A stretch of 64,000 nucleotides of DNA. Source: Bosea sp. 29B (GTDB lineage: Bacteria; Pseudomonadota; Alphaproteobacteria; Rhizobiales; Beijerinckiaceae). This document shows, piece by piece, positions 1-9,666 of this stretch (position 1 is its first letter; every line of letters begins with the position of its first letter). A program made the translations under genes and the position numbers. The stretch spans positions 914,255 through 978,254 of the forward strand of contig NZ_LR733817.1 of assembly GCF_902506165.1 (NCBI RefSeq), read 5' to 3'. Under the pieces are notes generated by a model. The model searched no databases. It had not been told where the DNA came from and saw only the letters and a program-made list of their open reading frames with translations.

Positions 1-225
1 AAACGCCCTGTTCGCGGGCCACGAGGTCGGGGCGGAAAACTGGGCGCTGCTATCGTCCCTCGTCGCCACATGCAAGCTCAACGACGTCAATCCCGTCGCC
101 TATATCGCTGAAACCCTCGACGCCATCATCAACGGCCACCCGCAAAGCGGCGTCGAAGATCTCATGCCGTGGCGCTTCCGGAAATCCTCAATCCCTAATC
201 CATAGGGTGCTGGCGCGGCGCTTAC
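1..225 (+). mobile_element. IS66-family insertion sequence, right end only
   Basis: The segment holds the 3' end of an IS66-type transposase gene followed at 206-225 by a terminal sequence whose reverse complement begins GTAAGCGCCGCG. IS66 elements characteristically begin with GTAA, so 225 is the likely outer boundary. The left part of the element lies outside the window, so the target duplication cannot be checked. Confidence 0.75.
2..205 (+). CDS. IS66 family transposase, C-terminal fragment (5' end outside window)
   Basis: The last 67 codons of a transposase are visible and end with TAG at 203-205. They contain the C-terminal element typical of IS66 TnpC: a FAGHEVGAENWA segment, then SLVATCKLN, a Y-x8-9-I-x-NGHP segment and a terminal LMPWRF motif. 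TnpC is the DDE transposase of this family. The N-terminal zinc-finger and catalytic parts are not in the window, so whether the copy is intact cannot be judged. Confidence 0.85.
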   Translation, partial: NALFAGHEVGAENWALLSSLVATCKLNDVNPVAYIAETLDAIINGHPQSGVEDLMPWRFRKSSIPNP

Positions 226-255
226 GAACAAAAGGGGCAAGCAGGAAGGATGTGT

Positions 256-975
256 CTACCGAAGAGCAGCCTCAAGCGAGGATTTCCGCTGCTGCCAATC
301 GGGCATTACGGCGTCGAACATTGAGCGCCACTCTTTGCCGTGATCAGGGTGGAATGCGTGCACTAGTTCGTGACAGATGACGTAATCGATCAGCAACGGG
401 CTGGCGCGAACCAGATCGACGTTAAGCACGATCCGCCCTTTTGGCGTGTAACTTCCCCAACGCTTCGATAATTTCCGAATGATAAGTGGCGGCTTCGTAA
501 GGCCCTTGCGGGCAAACGGCGGGAAGACATGTTCGAGACGCTCACGAAACACATCGCGTGATTGCAGCGCGTAGAAGGCGGTTAGAAGGCGTCGGTAGTG
601 GGCTTGGTCATTGAGCTTCCTGACGCCTACCAAGAGACGAGCGCCATCTATCCGGACGCAAGGATCATCGATGGCTTCGATGGCCAATCGATACTGCCGC
701 CCAAGGAACAGATGTGTCTCGCCAGAGACGTAGCGCCGTTCGGGCGTTCGAACCGGATGGTCCGCGATACTATCCAATTGTTGAAAGATCCAACCGCCTC
801 GGCGATTTACGCGGCGAACGATTTCGGAAAGATCGGCGGACATCGGCGCAGTGACATTGATCGAGCCATTAGGATCGACTTCAATCCGGAGGTAACGGCG
901 CTCTGCACGTACGACCTTGCCCGTCGTTCGGCGATCACCAAAGGTGATTTCAATCAGGAGATCCTCTGGCGGCAT
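256..975 (-). CDS. YgjP/SprT-like zinc metallopeptidase (DUF45, M48-like)
   Basis: This is a 239-residue protein of the YgjP-like metallopeptidase family. The zinc motif HELVHAFHPDH (HExxH with a third His) lies near residues 200-212, and KRWGSYTPKG just before it is typical of the family. The gene is the last of the restriction-modification operon: it starts 8 bases after the hsdR stop codon. Such peptidases often sit at the end of hsdR-containing operons, but their role there is not established; processing or quality control of the R-M proteins is only a guess. Length is normal for the family. Confidence 0.85.
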   Translation of the reverse strand: MPPEDLLIEITFGDRRTTGKVVRAERRYLRIEVDPNGSINVTAPMSADLSEIVRRVNRRGGWIFQQLDSIADHPVRTPERRYVSGETHLFLGRQYRLAIEAIDDPCVRIDGARLLVGVRKLNDQAHYRRLLTAFYALQSRDVFRERLEHVFPPFARKGLTKPPLIIRKLSKRWGSYTPKGRIVLNVDLVRASPLLIDYVICHELVHAFHPDHGKEWRSMFDAVMPDWQQRKSSLEAALR

Positions 976-983
976 TGTAGCGC

Positions 984-3900
984 CTATTGAGCGAGTCGAA
1001 CTCTCGCCGAGGCGAGAACATCGTCAACGACCGCATCAAGCACCGACGGTTCTATGAACAGTCCCCGCCGCCCGCGCAGCTCCTCAAAGAAAAAATCATC
1101 GATGTCGTTCCGGATTGCGTTCTCGACATCGCGATCATTCTGCCAGCCGACCTTGCGCCGCTTCTGAACGATCGAACTGAACTCCAGCGCAATGTCGGCC
1201 GCAAGCTCAGCGTCAGGCGCCCCGCTCGCTTCGAGATTACGTTTGGCCAGCCCCCAAAAAGCCTCGGCATGGCTATCACTTCTCAGTCGTTCCGGAGTTG
1301 GTTCTCCTTCGCCGCGCCCTGACTGGACGCGGTCACGTAGGCCTTTGATCTGAGCCAGATACTCCAGCTCGCTCAAGCGGCCCTCGTGGAATTTCCGGAT
1401 CGTGTCCTTCACGAGCTTCGAAAAGCGATCGAAAAGAATGGGGTCCTCGTCCCATTTCTCTTCGACGATCCGCGTGAGCTGATGTGCGATCGTATCGGCG
1501 ATCGACGCGTCCGTTTCTTTCTTTGAATTCCTTCGGACTTCGATGGCCAGATCATCGAAGATGTTCAGCGGTTCAACTAACTGAATGACGTCGCGCGCCA
1601 CAACATGCCGATCCAACAGTTGCCGCACTCTTTTTTCGTAGTCTCGCCAATCAACGCGCTCTGCGTATCGCAGACTCACGGCAGCGCGGAGCGCCGTGAA
1701 TCGGCCGAGATCATCCTTCCAGCGCCGGAGGGCTTCCGGCTTTGTCGCTTCGATGAAGCTAGGAGAAGCAAGAGCGACGCTCAAGGACCGACCAAATTCG
1801 GTCAGCCTACGATAAAACTCTTCGCGGATTACCTCATCGGCAAGCAGCTTGGCATAAGCTTCAGCATCATAGGTATTCGAGATCGACTTGAAAACGTCGA
1901 GCAGCGCCGCGTGAGCATCCGGCACTTTGCCAGCCTCTTCACGGATAGCAACAATCGTTTGCGCGATATCCACCTCGCTAAAACCTTCAAGCTCGTCATA
2001 GGCTGACAAGGCTTCGCCAAGGTCTTTGAAGACGCCTGTATAATCCACGATGAAGCCGAACGGCTTTTCGGGAGCGCCATCTTCATCGAAGACGCGGTTC
2101 ACGCGCGCGATGGCCTGCAATAGGCCATGCTCCCGCAGCTTGCGCGCGACATAAAGGACCGTGTTGCGGGGCGCGTCGAAGCCAGTCAACAGCTTGTCGA
2201 CGACAATAATGATGTCAGGGTCGGATGGCCCCTTGAACTGCTCGATGATCGTCTTGTTGTAGGCATCTTCTCCGCCGTACCGATCCATCATTCGACGCCA
2301 GAACGTGCGGACGAGATCATCGTCGCTCTCGTCGACCTCATCTTCGCTTTCGCGCATGTCCGGCGCGGAAATCACGACTTCCGTGGTAACGACGCCGAAG
2401 GTGTCGAACAGCTTCTTGAGCTGGATCGCCGCCCGTTTCGAGGATGCGGCAACCTGGCCTTTCAGGCCCGTACTTTTGAAGTTGGCGAGGAAGTGCTGGC
2501 CCACGTCAAAAGCGATCGATTGCAGCCGGGATTCGATGCCTTCGATCTCCCGCGCGCGGCTCATCTTGCGCTTCAAATCGGCCCGCTGCGCATCGGATAA
2601 GTCGCGAGTGTGAACGTCGAACCAGCGATCGATCTGACCTTCGTCGACGTCAGTGACGACTTCGCGCCCCTCATAAAGGAGCGGCACGACCGCCTTGTCG
2701 CCGACCGCATCGCGCATCGAATAAGCGGGCTGCACGAGGTCACCGAACTTGGCGAAGGTGCTCTTCTCCTTCTTGGCGATCGGCGTGCCGGTGAAGGCGA
2801 TGAAGCAAGCGTTCGGCAACAGCTCGCGCATGCGATCATGCATGGAGGCCAGCGCCACCGACTTCGAACTACCGTGCTGGCTCCGATGGCTTTCGTCGAC
2901 GAGCACGAAGATATCTGGCGAGGTGTCGACAACTCGACGCTTATTGAGACCCGCCCGGAACTTGTGAATAAGCGTGGTGACGATCGGCGTCCGATCTTCG
3001 ATAAGCGTGAGCAGGTTCTCGCCCGTTGCCGCCCGTTTCGGCTCATGTCCGGTCGCACGAAAGGTCTTGGTAATTTGATCGTCCAGGTCAGTTCGATCCG
3101 TGACGATCACCATCCGCGCGGCGGTATGCGACATCACGATAGACTTGGCGAGCATCACCATGGTGAGGCTCTTGCCAGACCCTTGCGTGTGCCAGACGAC
3201 GCCGCCTCTGCGCTTGCCTGCCGCGTCGAGCTCTTTGATCCGCTTCATCAAGGCTTCGATCGTCGCGACCTGCTGATAGCGGGCAACCTTCTTGTGGGGC
3301 CCGTCGAACAGCATGTAGTGCCGCACGAGCCGCATGAAGCGTTCCGGCCTACAGAGCCCGACAAGCGTCTCATCTAGCGGCGTCGCAAAGCGATTACCGT
3401 CTTCCATCAAGCCGTCGTGGCGCTTCATATAGGGAGCGAAATCAAGCGCGACGCGCCTGTATTCGATGCCGTCCAGCGGCCTATTCACCACATCGGCGAT
3501 GAAGCTGTCCGGGTCTTCCCGCTCTTTCCACACACTCCAAAGCTTGCGCGGCGTGCCGACCGTGCCGTAGCGTGGATCATGGCTGTTGGCCGCAACGAGA
3601 AGCTGCGCGGAATAGAAAAGCGCGGGGACGCCTTCGCCAACCTTCTGATTGCGGATTTGCTGGCCGATGCCCTCATCGGACGCGACGTGCGAGGCCTTCA
3701 CCTCGATAACACCGAGCGGAATGCCATTAACGAACAGCGCGAGGTCGACGCGGATGGTTGTGCCTCCCGCCTCACTCACTGTGTATTCGGCTGTCACCTG
3801 AAAGCTGTTGGCCCGCCAGTCGGCCCAATCAATGAACTTGAAGGGCCACTCACGCGACGTCGCGCCGATCGTCTGCGGCAGGGCGATGCCTAGCAACAAG

Positions 3901-4205
3901 TCATCGGTCATGCGCTCGTTGGCGCGCAGGACGCCTTCAGGGATGCGATCGGCAAGTCGCCGCACTGCAGCGTCGATATTGGCTTCGGAGAACGCATGGG
4001 CGCGCCCGTCGAGGTGGATGCGGTTGATCCGGGCGAGGTCCTTGCGCAGTTGCGTTTCGAGAAAGGGCAGACTGCGCCGTCCGTCGCGCCACTGATCGGC
4101 TTCCGCCTTGGTCACATAGCGCCAGCCGCAATTGATCAGCGTATTCAGCGTTTGCAGCTGCGCTCCGCCAGCCTCAGAGGTGGTGAACTGGGGGGAGCGC
4201 GTCAT
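984..4205 (-). CDS. hsdR: Type I restriction enzyme, endonuclease/translocase subunit HsdR
   Basis: This 1,073-residue protein should cut unmethylated DNA after ATP-driven translocation in complex with HsdM and HsdS. Visible parts in order are the HsdR N-terminal nuclease domain with the PD-(D/E)xK core (VDLALF, then VIEVK near residue 190), Walker A GSGKS near 340, the DESHRS box near 440, the motif III-like TGTP near 470, and helicase C-terminal motifs (VDKLLTGFDAP, QAIARVNR). The start at 4205 is chosen because its ATG forms an ATGA overlap with the preceding gene's stop; a frame extending 22 codons further exists but would overlap that gene more. Length is normal and no disruption is seen. 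Confidence 0.95.
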   Translation of the reverse strand: MTRSPQFTTSEAGGAQLQTLNTLINCGWRYVTKAEADQWRDGRRSLPFLETQLRKDLARINRIHLDGRAHAFSEANIDAAVRRLADRIPEGVLRANERMTDDLLLGIALPQTIGATSREWPFKFIDWADWRANSFQVTAEYTVSEAGGTTIRVDLALFVNGIPLGVIEVKASHVASDEGIGQQIRNQKVGEGVPALFYSAQLLVAANSHDPRYGTVGTPRKLWSVWKEREDPDSFIADVVNRPLDGIEYRRVALDFAPYMKRHDGLMEDGNRFATPLDETLVGLCRPERFMRLVRHYMLFDGPHKKVARYQQVATIEALMKRIKELDAAGKRRGGVVWHTQGSGKSLTMVMLAKSIVMSHTAARMVIVTDRTDLDDQITKTFRATGHEPKRAATGENLLTLIEDRTPIVTTLIHKFRAGLNKRRVVDTSPDIFVLVDESHRSQHGSSKSVALASMHDRMRELLPNACFIAFTGTPIAKKEKSTFAKFGDLVQPAYSMRDAVGDKAVVPLLYEGREVVTDVDEGQIDRWFDVHTRDLSDAQRADLKRKMSRAREIEGIESRLQSIAFDVGQHFLANFKSTGLKGQVAASSKRAAIQLKKLFDTFGVVTTEVVISAPDMRESEDEVDESDDDLVRTFWRRMMDRYGGEDAYNKTIIEQFKGPSDPDIIIVVDKLLTGFDAPRNTVLYVARKLREHGLLQAIARVNRVFDEDGAPEKPFGFIVDYTGVFKDLGEALSAYDELEGFSEVDIAQTIVAIREEAGKVPDAHAALLDVFKSISNTYDAEAYAKLLADEVIREEFYRRLTEFGRSLSVALASPSFIEATKPEALRRWKDDLGRFTALRAAVSLRYAERVDWRDYEKRVRQLLDRHVVARDVIQLVEPLNIFDDLAIEVRRNSKKETDASIADTIAHQLTRIVEEKWDEDPILFDRFSKLVKDTIRKFHEGRLSELEYLAQIKGLRDRVQSGRGEGEPTPERLRSDSHAEAFWGLAKRNLEASGAPDAELAADIALEFSSIVQKRRKVGWQNDRDVENAIRNDIDDFFFEELRGRRGLFIEPSVLDAVVDDVLASARVRLAQ

Positions 4206-5842
4206 GGCGCACCGCCGCCCTTTGGCTTTCGGGGCTTCTTGGCCTTGGTCGAAGCTGGTTTCTTGATCCACGCGAAGGCGCAGGAGAAGCCAAGTGCTTG
4301 AAGATCTTTTGCGGCCTGACGAAATGTCACGAGGCTAAAGAACGGCAGCCGCGCGGTATTTTGAGCGCAGAGCACGCCGTAGATTACCTTGTGTTTCGCG
4401 GGATCGAGGGATGTTGATGCGCCCGCCAACTGAGCCTGGTAGCCGGTCAAGGCAAACGCCGCTTCTTGCTTCCCGATTTCAACTCGAAGCAAGTCGCGGA
4501 AAGCGCCGTCCATCTTCAAGACGCGCGCTGAGACCGTGCCCTGATTGAATAGATGGCTGAGGCGCGACGAAGAGGTGTGGTCCTTGACGTGAACGAACGC
4601 GCCGTCTTTTCCGAGGAAGTCGCATGCCTCAATCGCGTAGTTCGCGCCGGTCGGCTTAACTGTTTTCCTATCGAGACAAAGCAGATCATGTCCGCCTGAA
4701 GCGACACGCTTGTTGTAGCTCTCTTCGTTGTCATTCGCCTCAGCAAGCGGCAGGGTGTGGATTGGGATCGTGGCGAAAAAGTCCGAGACTTCTTTCGCTA
4801 GATTTGCTTCGATGCAGTACCATCGATCGCCTGACAGCACGTACTTCTGGCCATCGACTTCGGCTTCGAAGACAAGGCATTCCTTGATCTTCCAGCTTCC
4901 GCCCTCGTCCTTCCCGTTCGCATCGCATTCGTGCGCCTTGTGCAAGACAAGATGCTCAGCCGCGTACGCCGTGACACCTCTTTCCTTCAAATCAGCCATA
5001 TAGGCGCTGATTTCGAGATCAGTGTGAATGTTGGTCGAGCGGAACCCCTTGAACTGTATGTGCCGCGCCTTCTCGGGGTCATAGATGACCGGATAGGCAA
5101 GATGCAGCGTGTCGGGAATCGGCCCCGTCAGAGCCCCGTGAAGGGCGGCGGCGAGGGCCACATTGAGCTTTTCGATCAATGCCTTGTCGCGCACATGCTT
5201 GATCTGATCGACCCAGCCGAAATTCGTCTTGTAATCGGTCTTGCTGAACGCAGTCAGCGCGTCGGCGCAAACCTGAGGTAGGTCGCCGACGTCCATTTCT
5301 TTCGTCAGCGTCAAGCCGTCGCTGCCGGCCACTCTCAGCGCAAACGTTGTATCATGCGGCTCGCCAGCCAATCCGCGGACGATGTCACGTTCAATGTCGA
5401 TGCTGAACGCCGTCTGGTCCGAGCGACGGGCCGTCTGAGTGCGTCGGGTCGTCGTGTTTTCGTCGGGCGTTCGGATGTCAGCGCTGCGAAGCTTGGTCGG
5501 CGCAACAGTGTTGAGCACCACGCGCAAGCCGAAGTCTTGCTCGAACGCGTCGGGATCAAGCTTGACGTGTCCAAGCCCAAACGACAGTGCGAACCAACGG
5601 CCCTTTGTTGACAGAAAGATGAGACCATAGGCGGTGACGTTGAAGATCGCTTTCTTCTGCTGCTCCGTCAGGTTCAGGAACTTAGCCCATTTCGGCGTAC
5701 CACCGTTCAACGTGTCGAGCGCGATCTTCGCGCCCTCCAACTTGTCCCATTCCGATAGAGTCACGCCCTCGCGAACCGCTTCATCCGGCTGCTTGTGGTC
5801 CCGGAGCAAGCGGATCGATACCGTATGCGTCTTCTTGCTCAT
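4202..5842 (-). CDS. TIGR04141-like (DUF6119) sporadically distributed protein inside the R-M operon
   Basis: The 546-residue product resembles the TIGR04141/DUF6119 family. It begins with SIRLLRD and has a GLIFLSTKGRWFALSFGLGH block (about residues 75-95) that I associate with this family, and a basic tail (TKAKKPRKPKGG). The biochemical function is unknown to me. The gene is sandwiched between hsdS and hsdR with one-base and four-base overlaps, so it is co-translated with the R-M subunits. The ATG at 5842 overlaps the hsdS stop codon (TGATG); a GTG lies one codon upstream. The family name is recalled from sequence feel, not from a search. Confidence 0.7.
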   Translation of the reverse strand: MSKKTHTVSIRLLRDHKQPDEAVREGVTLSEWDKLEGAKIALDTLNGGTPKWAKFLNLTEQQKKAIFNVTAYGLIFLSTKGRWFALSFGLGHVKLDPDAFEQDFGLRVVLNTVAPTKLRSADIRTPDENTTTRRTQTARRSDQTAFSIDIERDIVRGLAGEPHDTTFALRVAGSDGLTLTKEMDVGDLPQVCADALTAFSKTDYKTNFGWVDQIKHVRDKALIEKLNVALAAALHGALTGPIPDTLHLAYPVIYDPEKARHIQFKGFRSTNIHTDLEISAYMADLKERGVTAYAAEHLVLHKAHECDANGKDEGGSWKIKECLVFEAEVDGQKYVLSGDRWYCIEANLAKEVSDFFATIPIHTLPLAEANDNEESYNKRVASGGHDLLCLDRKTVKPTGANYAIEACDFLGKDGAFVHVKDHTSSSRLSHLFNQGTVSARVLKMDGAFRDLLRVEIGKQEAAFALTGYQAQLAGASTSLDPAKHKVIYGVLCAQNTARLPFFSLVTFRQAAKDLQALGFSCAFAWIKKPASTKAKKPRKPKGGGAP

Positions 5843-7149
5843 CACGCTCCCCTCACGGCCAGAAGAGACACGGCAACGACCGGATCGAAACGCGCATCGA
5901 GCCGCCAGCCGCCGGTCAGCAGCTTTTGCATGAGACCGCGCCTTTGAGTGCGCAGGCGATCGAGCTGTTTTTCGAGGCCATCGATCTCTTGCAATCCACC
6001 AACAACAACCGAATGCGCAATATCCACTTCGCGAACGCCTTCAGGAACTCGGAGCTGGAAGGCTTTCAACCCGTCGAGGTCGATGCTTTCGACCGTGGTT
6101 CCGGTTTTCACTGTGGCCCGCCGTAGGCGGTCGGCTTCGGCATGGATCAGCGCTGCAATGATGCTACCGAAGCGAACATCAGACATGACTAGCGCCTTGA
6201 TGTCTTGATTGAAGGACACCGGCCTTGTTGCGACAGCTACGGGCACTTTGGTTCGGAGAATGCCGCTGCGCGTGACGACCAGCACAGAGCCTGCGGGAAG
6301 CAGTTGAGTTGCACTCTCTCGAACCGCGCGAGCCGTGATCGTGTCTTCTGATGAAGACACTTGCCATTCGGTCATATCCTTGGGCGACACCCATGGAATG
6401 TCGCCATTCTGCCAATAGTCGTTTACGACCTTGCTTGGCGTGCCGCCGCCAACCCATCGACCAAGCTTTCCGAGCGCGACAGGTTTCCAACGATTTTGGC
6501 GTAACTCGCCTACCAAGAGCCGCCAACGCCGCCGCTTTGCGTCGATGAGCTGTTCGGTCTCGGCGATAGCGCGATCCCATGTTTCCAGAACAGCGACGAT
6601 CCGCCGTTGCTCGTCGAGAGGGGGAACGTCGAATTCCCAGCCCATCCAGTCTTCGAGCCGGAAGACCAGCTTCTCGACATGGACACCGATGCTTGAATGG
6701 AAGCAGGTCTGCTGGAAATAGACCGAGTGCGACAACGCGTTCAGGAATGCGAGGTCAAGCTTTGGTGACGTGCGAAACGCCGTGTACTCATTCGACACCA
6801 CAGCGCAGTGCAGGCTTTCCGGCACGATGCCGCAAGCCCCATGGGACACCTGCCGGTTGGAGATCAGGAAGTCGCCACCCTCGACATAGAACTGAGTCTT
6901 GGTCTTGATTTGATCGCCGCGCAGCGTCTCACGCGCAACGATGCCACCCCGGCTGCGCTTCGCCGTAACGAGCTGATAGGCTTCGGCGTCACGAAGCTTC
7001 GCCGGTCGTACAACCCTACGCAGGAGGTCGCCCAGGAAGTATCGCGTCCATCCCTTCGGCGTTTGTCCAAGCTTAGGAATGCCAGCCTGAATGCTCGGCG
7101 GATAGGCGGTCGCGTTCTCAATTTCGATGTCTTCGGGGGCGTCGCTCAT
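5842..7149 (-). CDS. hsdS: Type I restriction enzyme, specificity subunit HsdS
   Basis: The 435-residue protein has two target-recognition domains, each followed by a conserved helical spacer. The first spacer reads VPPLDEQRRIVAVLETWDRAI (about residues 190-215) and the second lies near the C-terminus (DGLEKQLDRLRTQRRGLMQKLLTGG). TRD2 begins with the typical LGKLGRWVGGGTPSK. It would bind both halves of a bipartite recognition sequence and hold the HsdM subunits. The start overlaps the preceding GIY-YIG gene by four bases (ATGA). Confidence 0.95.
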   Translation of the reverse strand: MSDAPEDIEIENATAYPPSIQAGIPKLGQTPKGWTRYFLGDLLRRVVRPAKLRDAEAYQLVTAKRSRGGIVARETLRGDQIKTKTQFYVEGGDFLISNRQVSHGACGIVPESLHCAVVSNEYTAFRTSPKLDLAFLNALSHSVYFQQTCFHSSIGVHVEKLVFRLEDWMGWEFDVPPLDEQRRIVAVLETWDRAIAETEQLIDAKRRRWRLLVGELRQNRWKPVALGKLGRWVGGGTPSKVVNDYWQNGDIPWVSPKDMTEWQVSSSEDTITARAVRESATQLLPAGSVLVVTRSGILRTKVPVAVATRPVSFNQDIKALVMSDVRFGSIIAALIHAEADRLRRATVKTGTTVESIDLDGLKAFQLRVPEGVREVDIAHSVVVGGLQEIDGLEKQLDRLRTQRRGLMQKLLTGGWRLDARFDPVVAVSLLAVRGA

Positions 7150-8105
7150 CCTGCACCCCCGCCGATCCTGCGCTTGCGCCAGTCGCCATAGGTTTCGCCG
7201 GTCGTCGCGTGCTTCCAGTAGAAGCGGCCATTGACGTTGCCGCCATAGACCGCGCCCGCCGCGCCGGAAGGCGAGTCGAAGGCGACATCGGCGGTGAAGC
7301 GCAGGAACTTTGGATCATCCGAGGGCGTCAGTATGCCGTCTGTGATGAGTTCCGCACGGCGGCGCTTCAAGCCCTCGCCGCAGCTCGGAACTTCCAGCGC
7401 CTTCGCCAGCGATCCGGCGAGCACGACGAACTCGTCGCCGGCCTCGCGAGCGGTCGCTTTGGTGCCGGCTTCTGTAAAGGAGAACACGGCATCGCCATCC
7501 ATCGGCGATGGAGCCGCGACCGGCATCGCCGTTTCCGCTTTCACCAACTCGCCCGCCTCATGCCCCGCCGGACGCAGCACGTCAAAACCGAGCACCGGGA
7601 GCAGCACCTCGATCTCGTCGAGAACGCGCTCCATATCGGCGATCTCGGGTTCTGGCAGGCCCTTGAACGGCGGCTCCGTGCCGTTGACGAGCTTTGCACG
7701 GCCTGCGCCGCGAATGGCCGCGATGATCCGGCTTTCGAGATAGCGCCCATGCGCCTTCGTCAGGTTTTCGTCCTTGGAGACGATCAGCACCGTGCGGGTG
7801 AAGAACTCCTTCGTCTCATCGCTGTCGTGATGAGCGAGGCGCGTCTTCACCTGATCGCCTTCGCCGACATAGACGAGCTGGCGACCCGGCATGTTGGGAT
7901 CGGGGCCCACGAGTAGATAGATGCCCGTGCGCGCGGCTTCCTCACGCCTGATCAATTCCGGCAAGGCCGTGCGAGAGGCGACCGCCGCGCGGACCGAAGA
8001 GACGCCCAGCTCCGCCGTGATGACACCAGACGGCGACCCATCGACCAGATAGAGCTTCAGTGTTCGGCCGCGCTTGGAAGAGTATCGTGAAGGAGACTCA
8101 GACAT
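7146..8105 (-). CDS. GIY-YIG nuclease-fold protein with C-terminal DUF4357 domain
   Basis: The N-terminal half (about residues 60-160) has a GIY-YIG-type layout: GIYLLVG, then LVYVGEGDQVKTRLAHH, then an ESRII segment supplying the Glu. The C-terminal about 100 residues (VVLAGSLAKA, GLKRRRAELI, GRFYWKHATTGETYGDW) match the DUF4357 pattern. It lies between hsdM and hsdS with four- and eight-base overlaps, so it is produced together with the modification enzyme. GIY-YIG/DUF4357 proteins are recurrent accessory genes of type I R-M loci with no settled role. No frame damage is visible. Confidence 0.85.
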   Translation of the reverse strand: MSESPSRYSSKRGRTLKLYLVDGSPSGVITAELGVSSVRAAVASRTALPELIRREEAARTGIYLLVGPDPNMPGRQLVYVGEGDQVKTRLAHHDSDETKEFFTRTVLIVSKDENLTKAHGRYLESRIIAAIRGAGRAKLVNGTEPPFKGLPEPEIADMERVLDEIEVLLPVLGFDVLRPAGHEAGELVKAETAMPVAAPSPMDGDAVFSFTEAGTKATAREAGDEFVVLAGSLAKALEVPSCGEGLKRRRAELITDGILTPSDDPKFLRFTADVAFDSPSGAAGAVYGGNVNGRFYWKHATTGETYGDWRKRRIGGGAG

Positions 8106-9666
8106 CGATGCCGAGTTCCTTCAGGTAGAAGTTCATCTTGGCCCGCGTCTCGGCGAGCTTGCTTTCGAGATCACGAATTTCGTTCTGGACCGCCTGAAGG
8201 TCGACCTCCGGCTCGGGTTCGAAGGTGTCGACGTAACGCGGGATGTTGAGGTTGAAGCCGTTCTCCTCGATTTCCTCGAAGCTCGCCTTGTGGGAGTAGC
8301 GTTCGCGTTCGATGCGGCCCCGATAAGTGTCGATGATCTTGGCGACATCCTCGTCCCGCAGCCGGCTCTGCTTCTTGCTCGCCTCAAAGTCGCGGCTCGC
8401 GTCGATGAACAGGATGTCCCGCTCGTGGCTGCGCAGTCCCTTGTCCTCGCGCGCCCTATCGAACACCATGATGCAAACCGGAATGCCGGTCGTCGGGAAG
8501 AGTTGAGCAGGCAAGCCGATGACCGCGTCGAGCAAGTTGTCGCGGATCATCTTTTCGCGGATGCGGCCTTCCGCGCCGGACCGAAACAGAACGCCGTGTG
8601 GCGCGACCACGGCCATGCGTCCGACCGTGGGCCGAGTGATCGCCAGCATGTGGAGAATGAACGCGTAGTCGCCCCGGCTTTTCGGCGGCATGTGCGGTGT
8701 GAAGCGTTTATAGGGGTCGGGAAGGGCATTCCCCGCCGAGTCAGTGTTGCCGTTCCACTTGTCGAGGCTGAAGGGCGGGTTCGCGACCACGACGTCGAAG
8801 CGCATCAAATGATCGCTTTCGATCAACGTCGGCGTGTTCAGAGTGTCGCACCAGTCGATGCGCGCTCCGTCCTGCTTGTGCAGCAGCATGTTGAGGCGCG
8901 CGAGTGATCGGGTCTGGCCATTCGATTCCTGGCCGAAGAGCTGGTAGTTGCCGTCACTCACCTCTTCACCAGCCCGCAGGAGCAGCGAGCCGGACCCGCA
9001 GGCCGGATCGCAAATGCGATCGCCCGACTTCGGATGAGCGAGCTTGGCAACGACCTCGGACACCTTGCGCGGCGTGAAGAACTCGCCTGCCTTCTTGCCA
9101 GCGTCGGAGGCGAATTTCTCGATCAGGAAGATGTAGGCATCGCCGAGCACGTCCTCCGACGTGTCCGAAAGATCAAGCCCTGGCTTGGCGAAATCCTCCA
9201 ACAGGGTCTTGAGCCGCCGATTGCGATCCCTCGCCTGTCCGAGGTTTGTTTCGGAATTGAAATCGATCGCGCGGAACAGGCCGCCAAGCTTGCCTTCGTT
9301 CGCTTTCTCGATCGCGTCGAGCGCGATATTGATCAGCTCACCGATATTGTCACGCGAGCGTCGTTCATGGAGACTATAGAAGTCCGCTAGAAATTTTTCT
9401 TCCACTGCATTCGTTTTAGCGTTCTTCAGCTCGATGCCGGGCAGCTTGAAGCGCTCACGATCGAGCCGCCTTTGAATGCGAAACTCATCGCCGCCGAATT
9501 CACGACGAAACTCTTCGATATGCTTCCGCCGGACGTCGCTGATGTACTTCAGGAACAGGACCGTGAGGATATAATCCTTATACTGCGTTGCATCGACAGC
9601 GCCGCGAAAGGTGTCGCAGGCACGCCAGACCGCCGAGAGGATGTCGTCTTGTCGGAGTGCGGTCAT
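8098..9666 (-). CDS. hsdM: Type I R-M adenine-N6 DNA methyltransferase subunit HsdM
   Basis: The 522-residue protein has an N-terminal helical HsdM domain and a methylase domain with the AdoMet-binding motif DPACGSGSLLL (about residues 215-225) and the catalytic NPPFSLDKW (about 295-303), the NPPF signature of N6-adenine methylases. The segment FFTPRKVSEVVAKL precedes motif I as usual. It should methylate the HsdS target site and protect host DNA. ATGA overlaps link it to the half-HsdS gene upstream; it overlaps the GIY-YIG gene downstream by eight bases. Confidence 0.95.
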   Translation of the reverse strand: MTALRQDDILSAVWRACDTFRGAVDATQYKDYILTVLFLKYISDVRRKHIEEFRREFGGDEFRIQRRLDRERFKLPGIELKNAKTNAVEEKFLADFYSLHERRSRDNIGELINIALDAIEKANEGKLGGLFRAIDFNSETNLGQARDRNRRLKTLLEDFAKPGLDLSDTSEDVLGDAYIFLIEKFASDAGKKAGEFFTPRKVSEVVAKLAHPKSGDRICDPACGSGSLLLRAGEEVSDGNYQLFGQESNGQTRSLARLNMLLHKQDGARIDWCDTLNTPTLIESDHLMRFDVVVANPPFSLDKWNGNTDSAGNALPDPYKRFTPHMPPKSRGDYAFILHMLAITRPTVGRMAVVAPHGVLFRSGAEGRIREKMIRDNLLDAVIGLPAQLFPTTGIPVCIMVFDRAREDKGLRSHERDILFIDASRDFEASKKQSRLRDEDVAKIIDTYRGRIERERYSHKASFEEIEENGFNLNIPRYVDTFEPEPEVDLQAVQNEIRDLESKLAETRAKMNFYLKELGIDV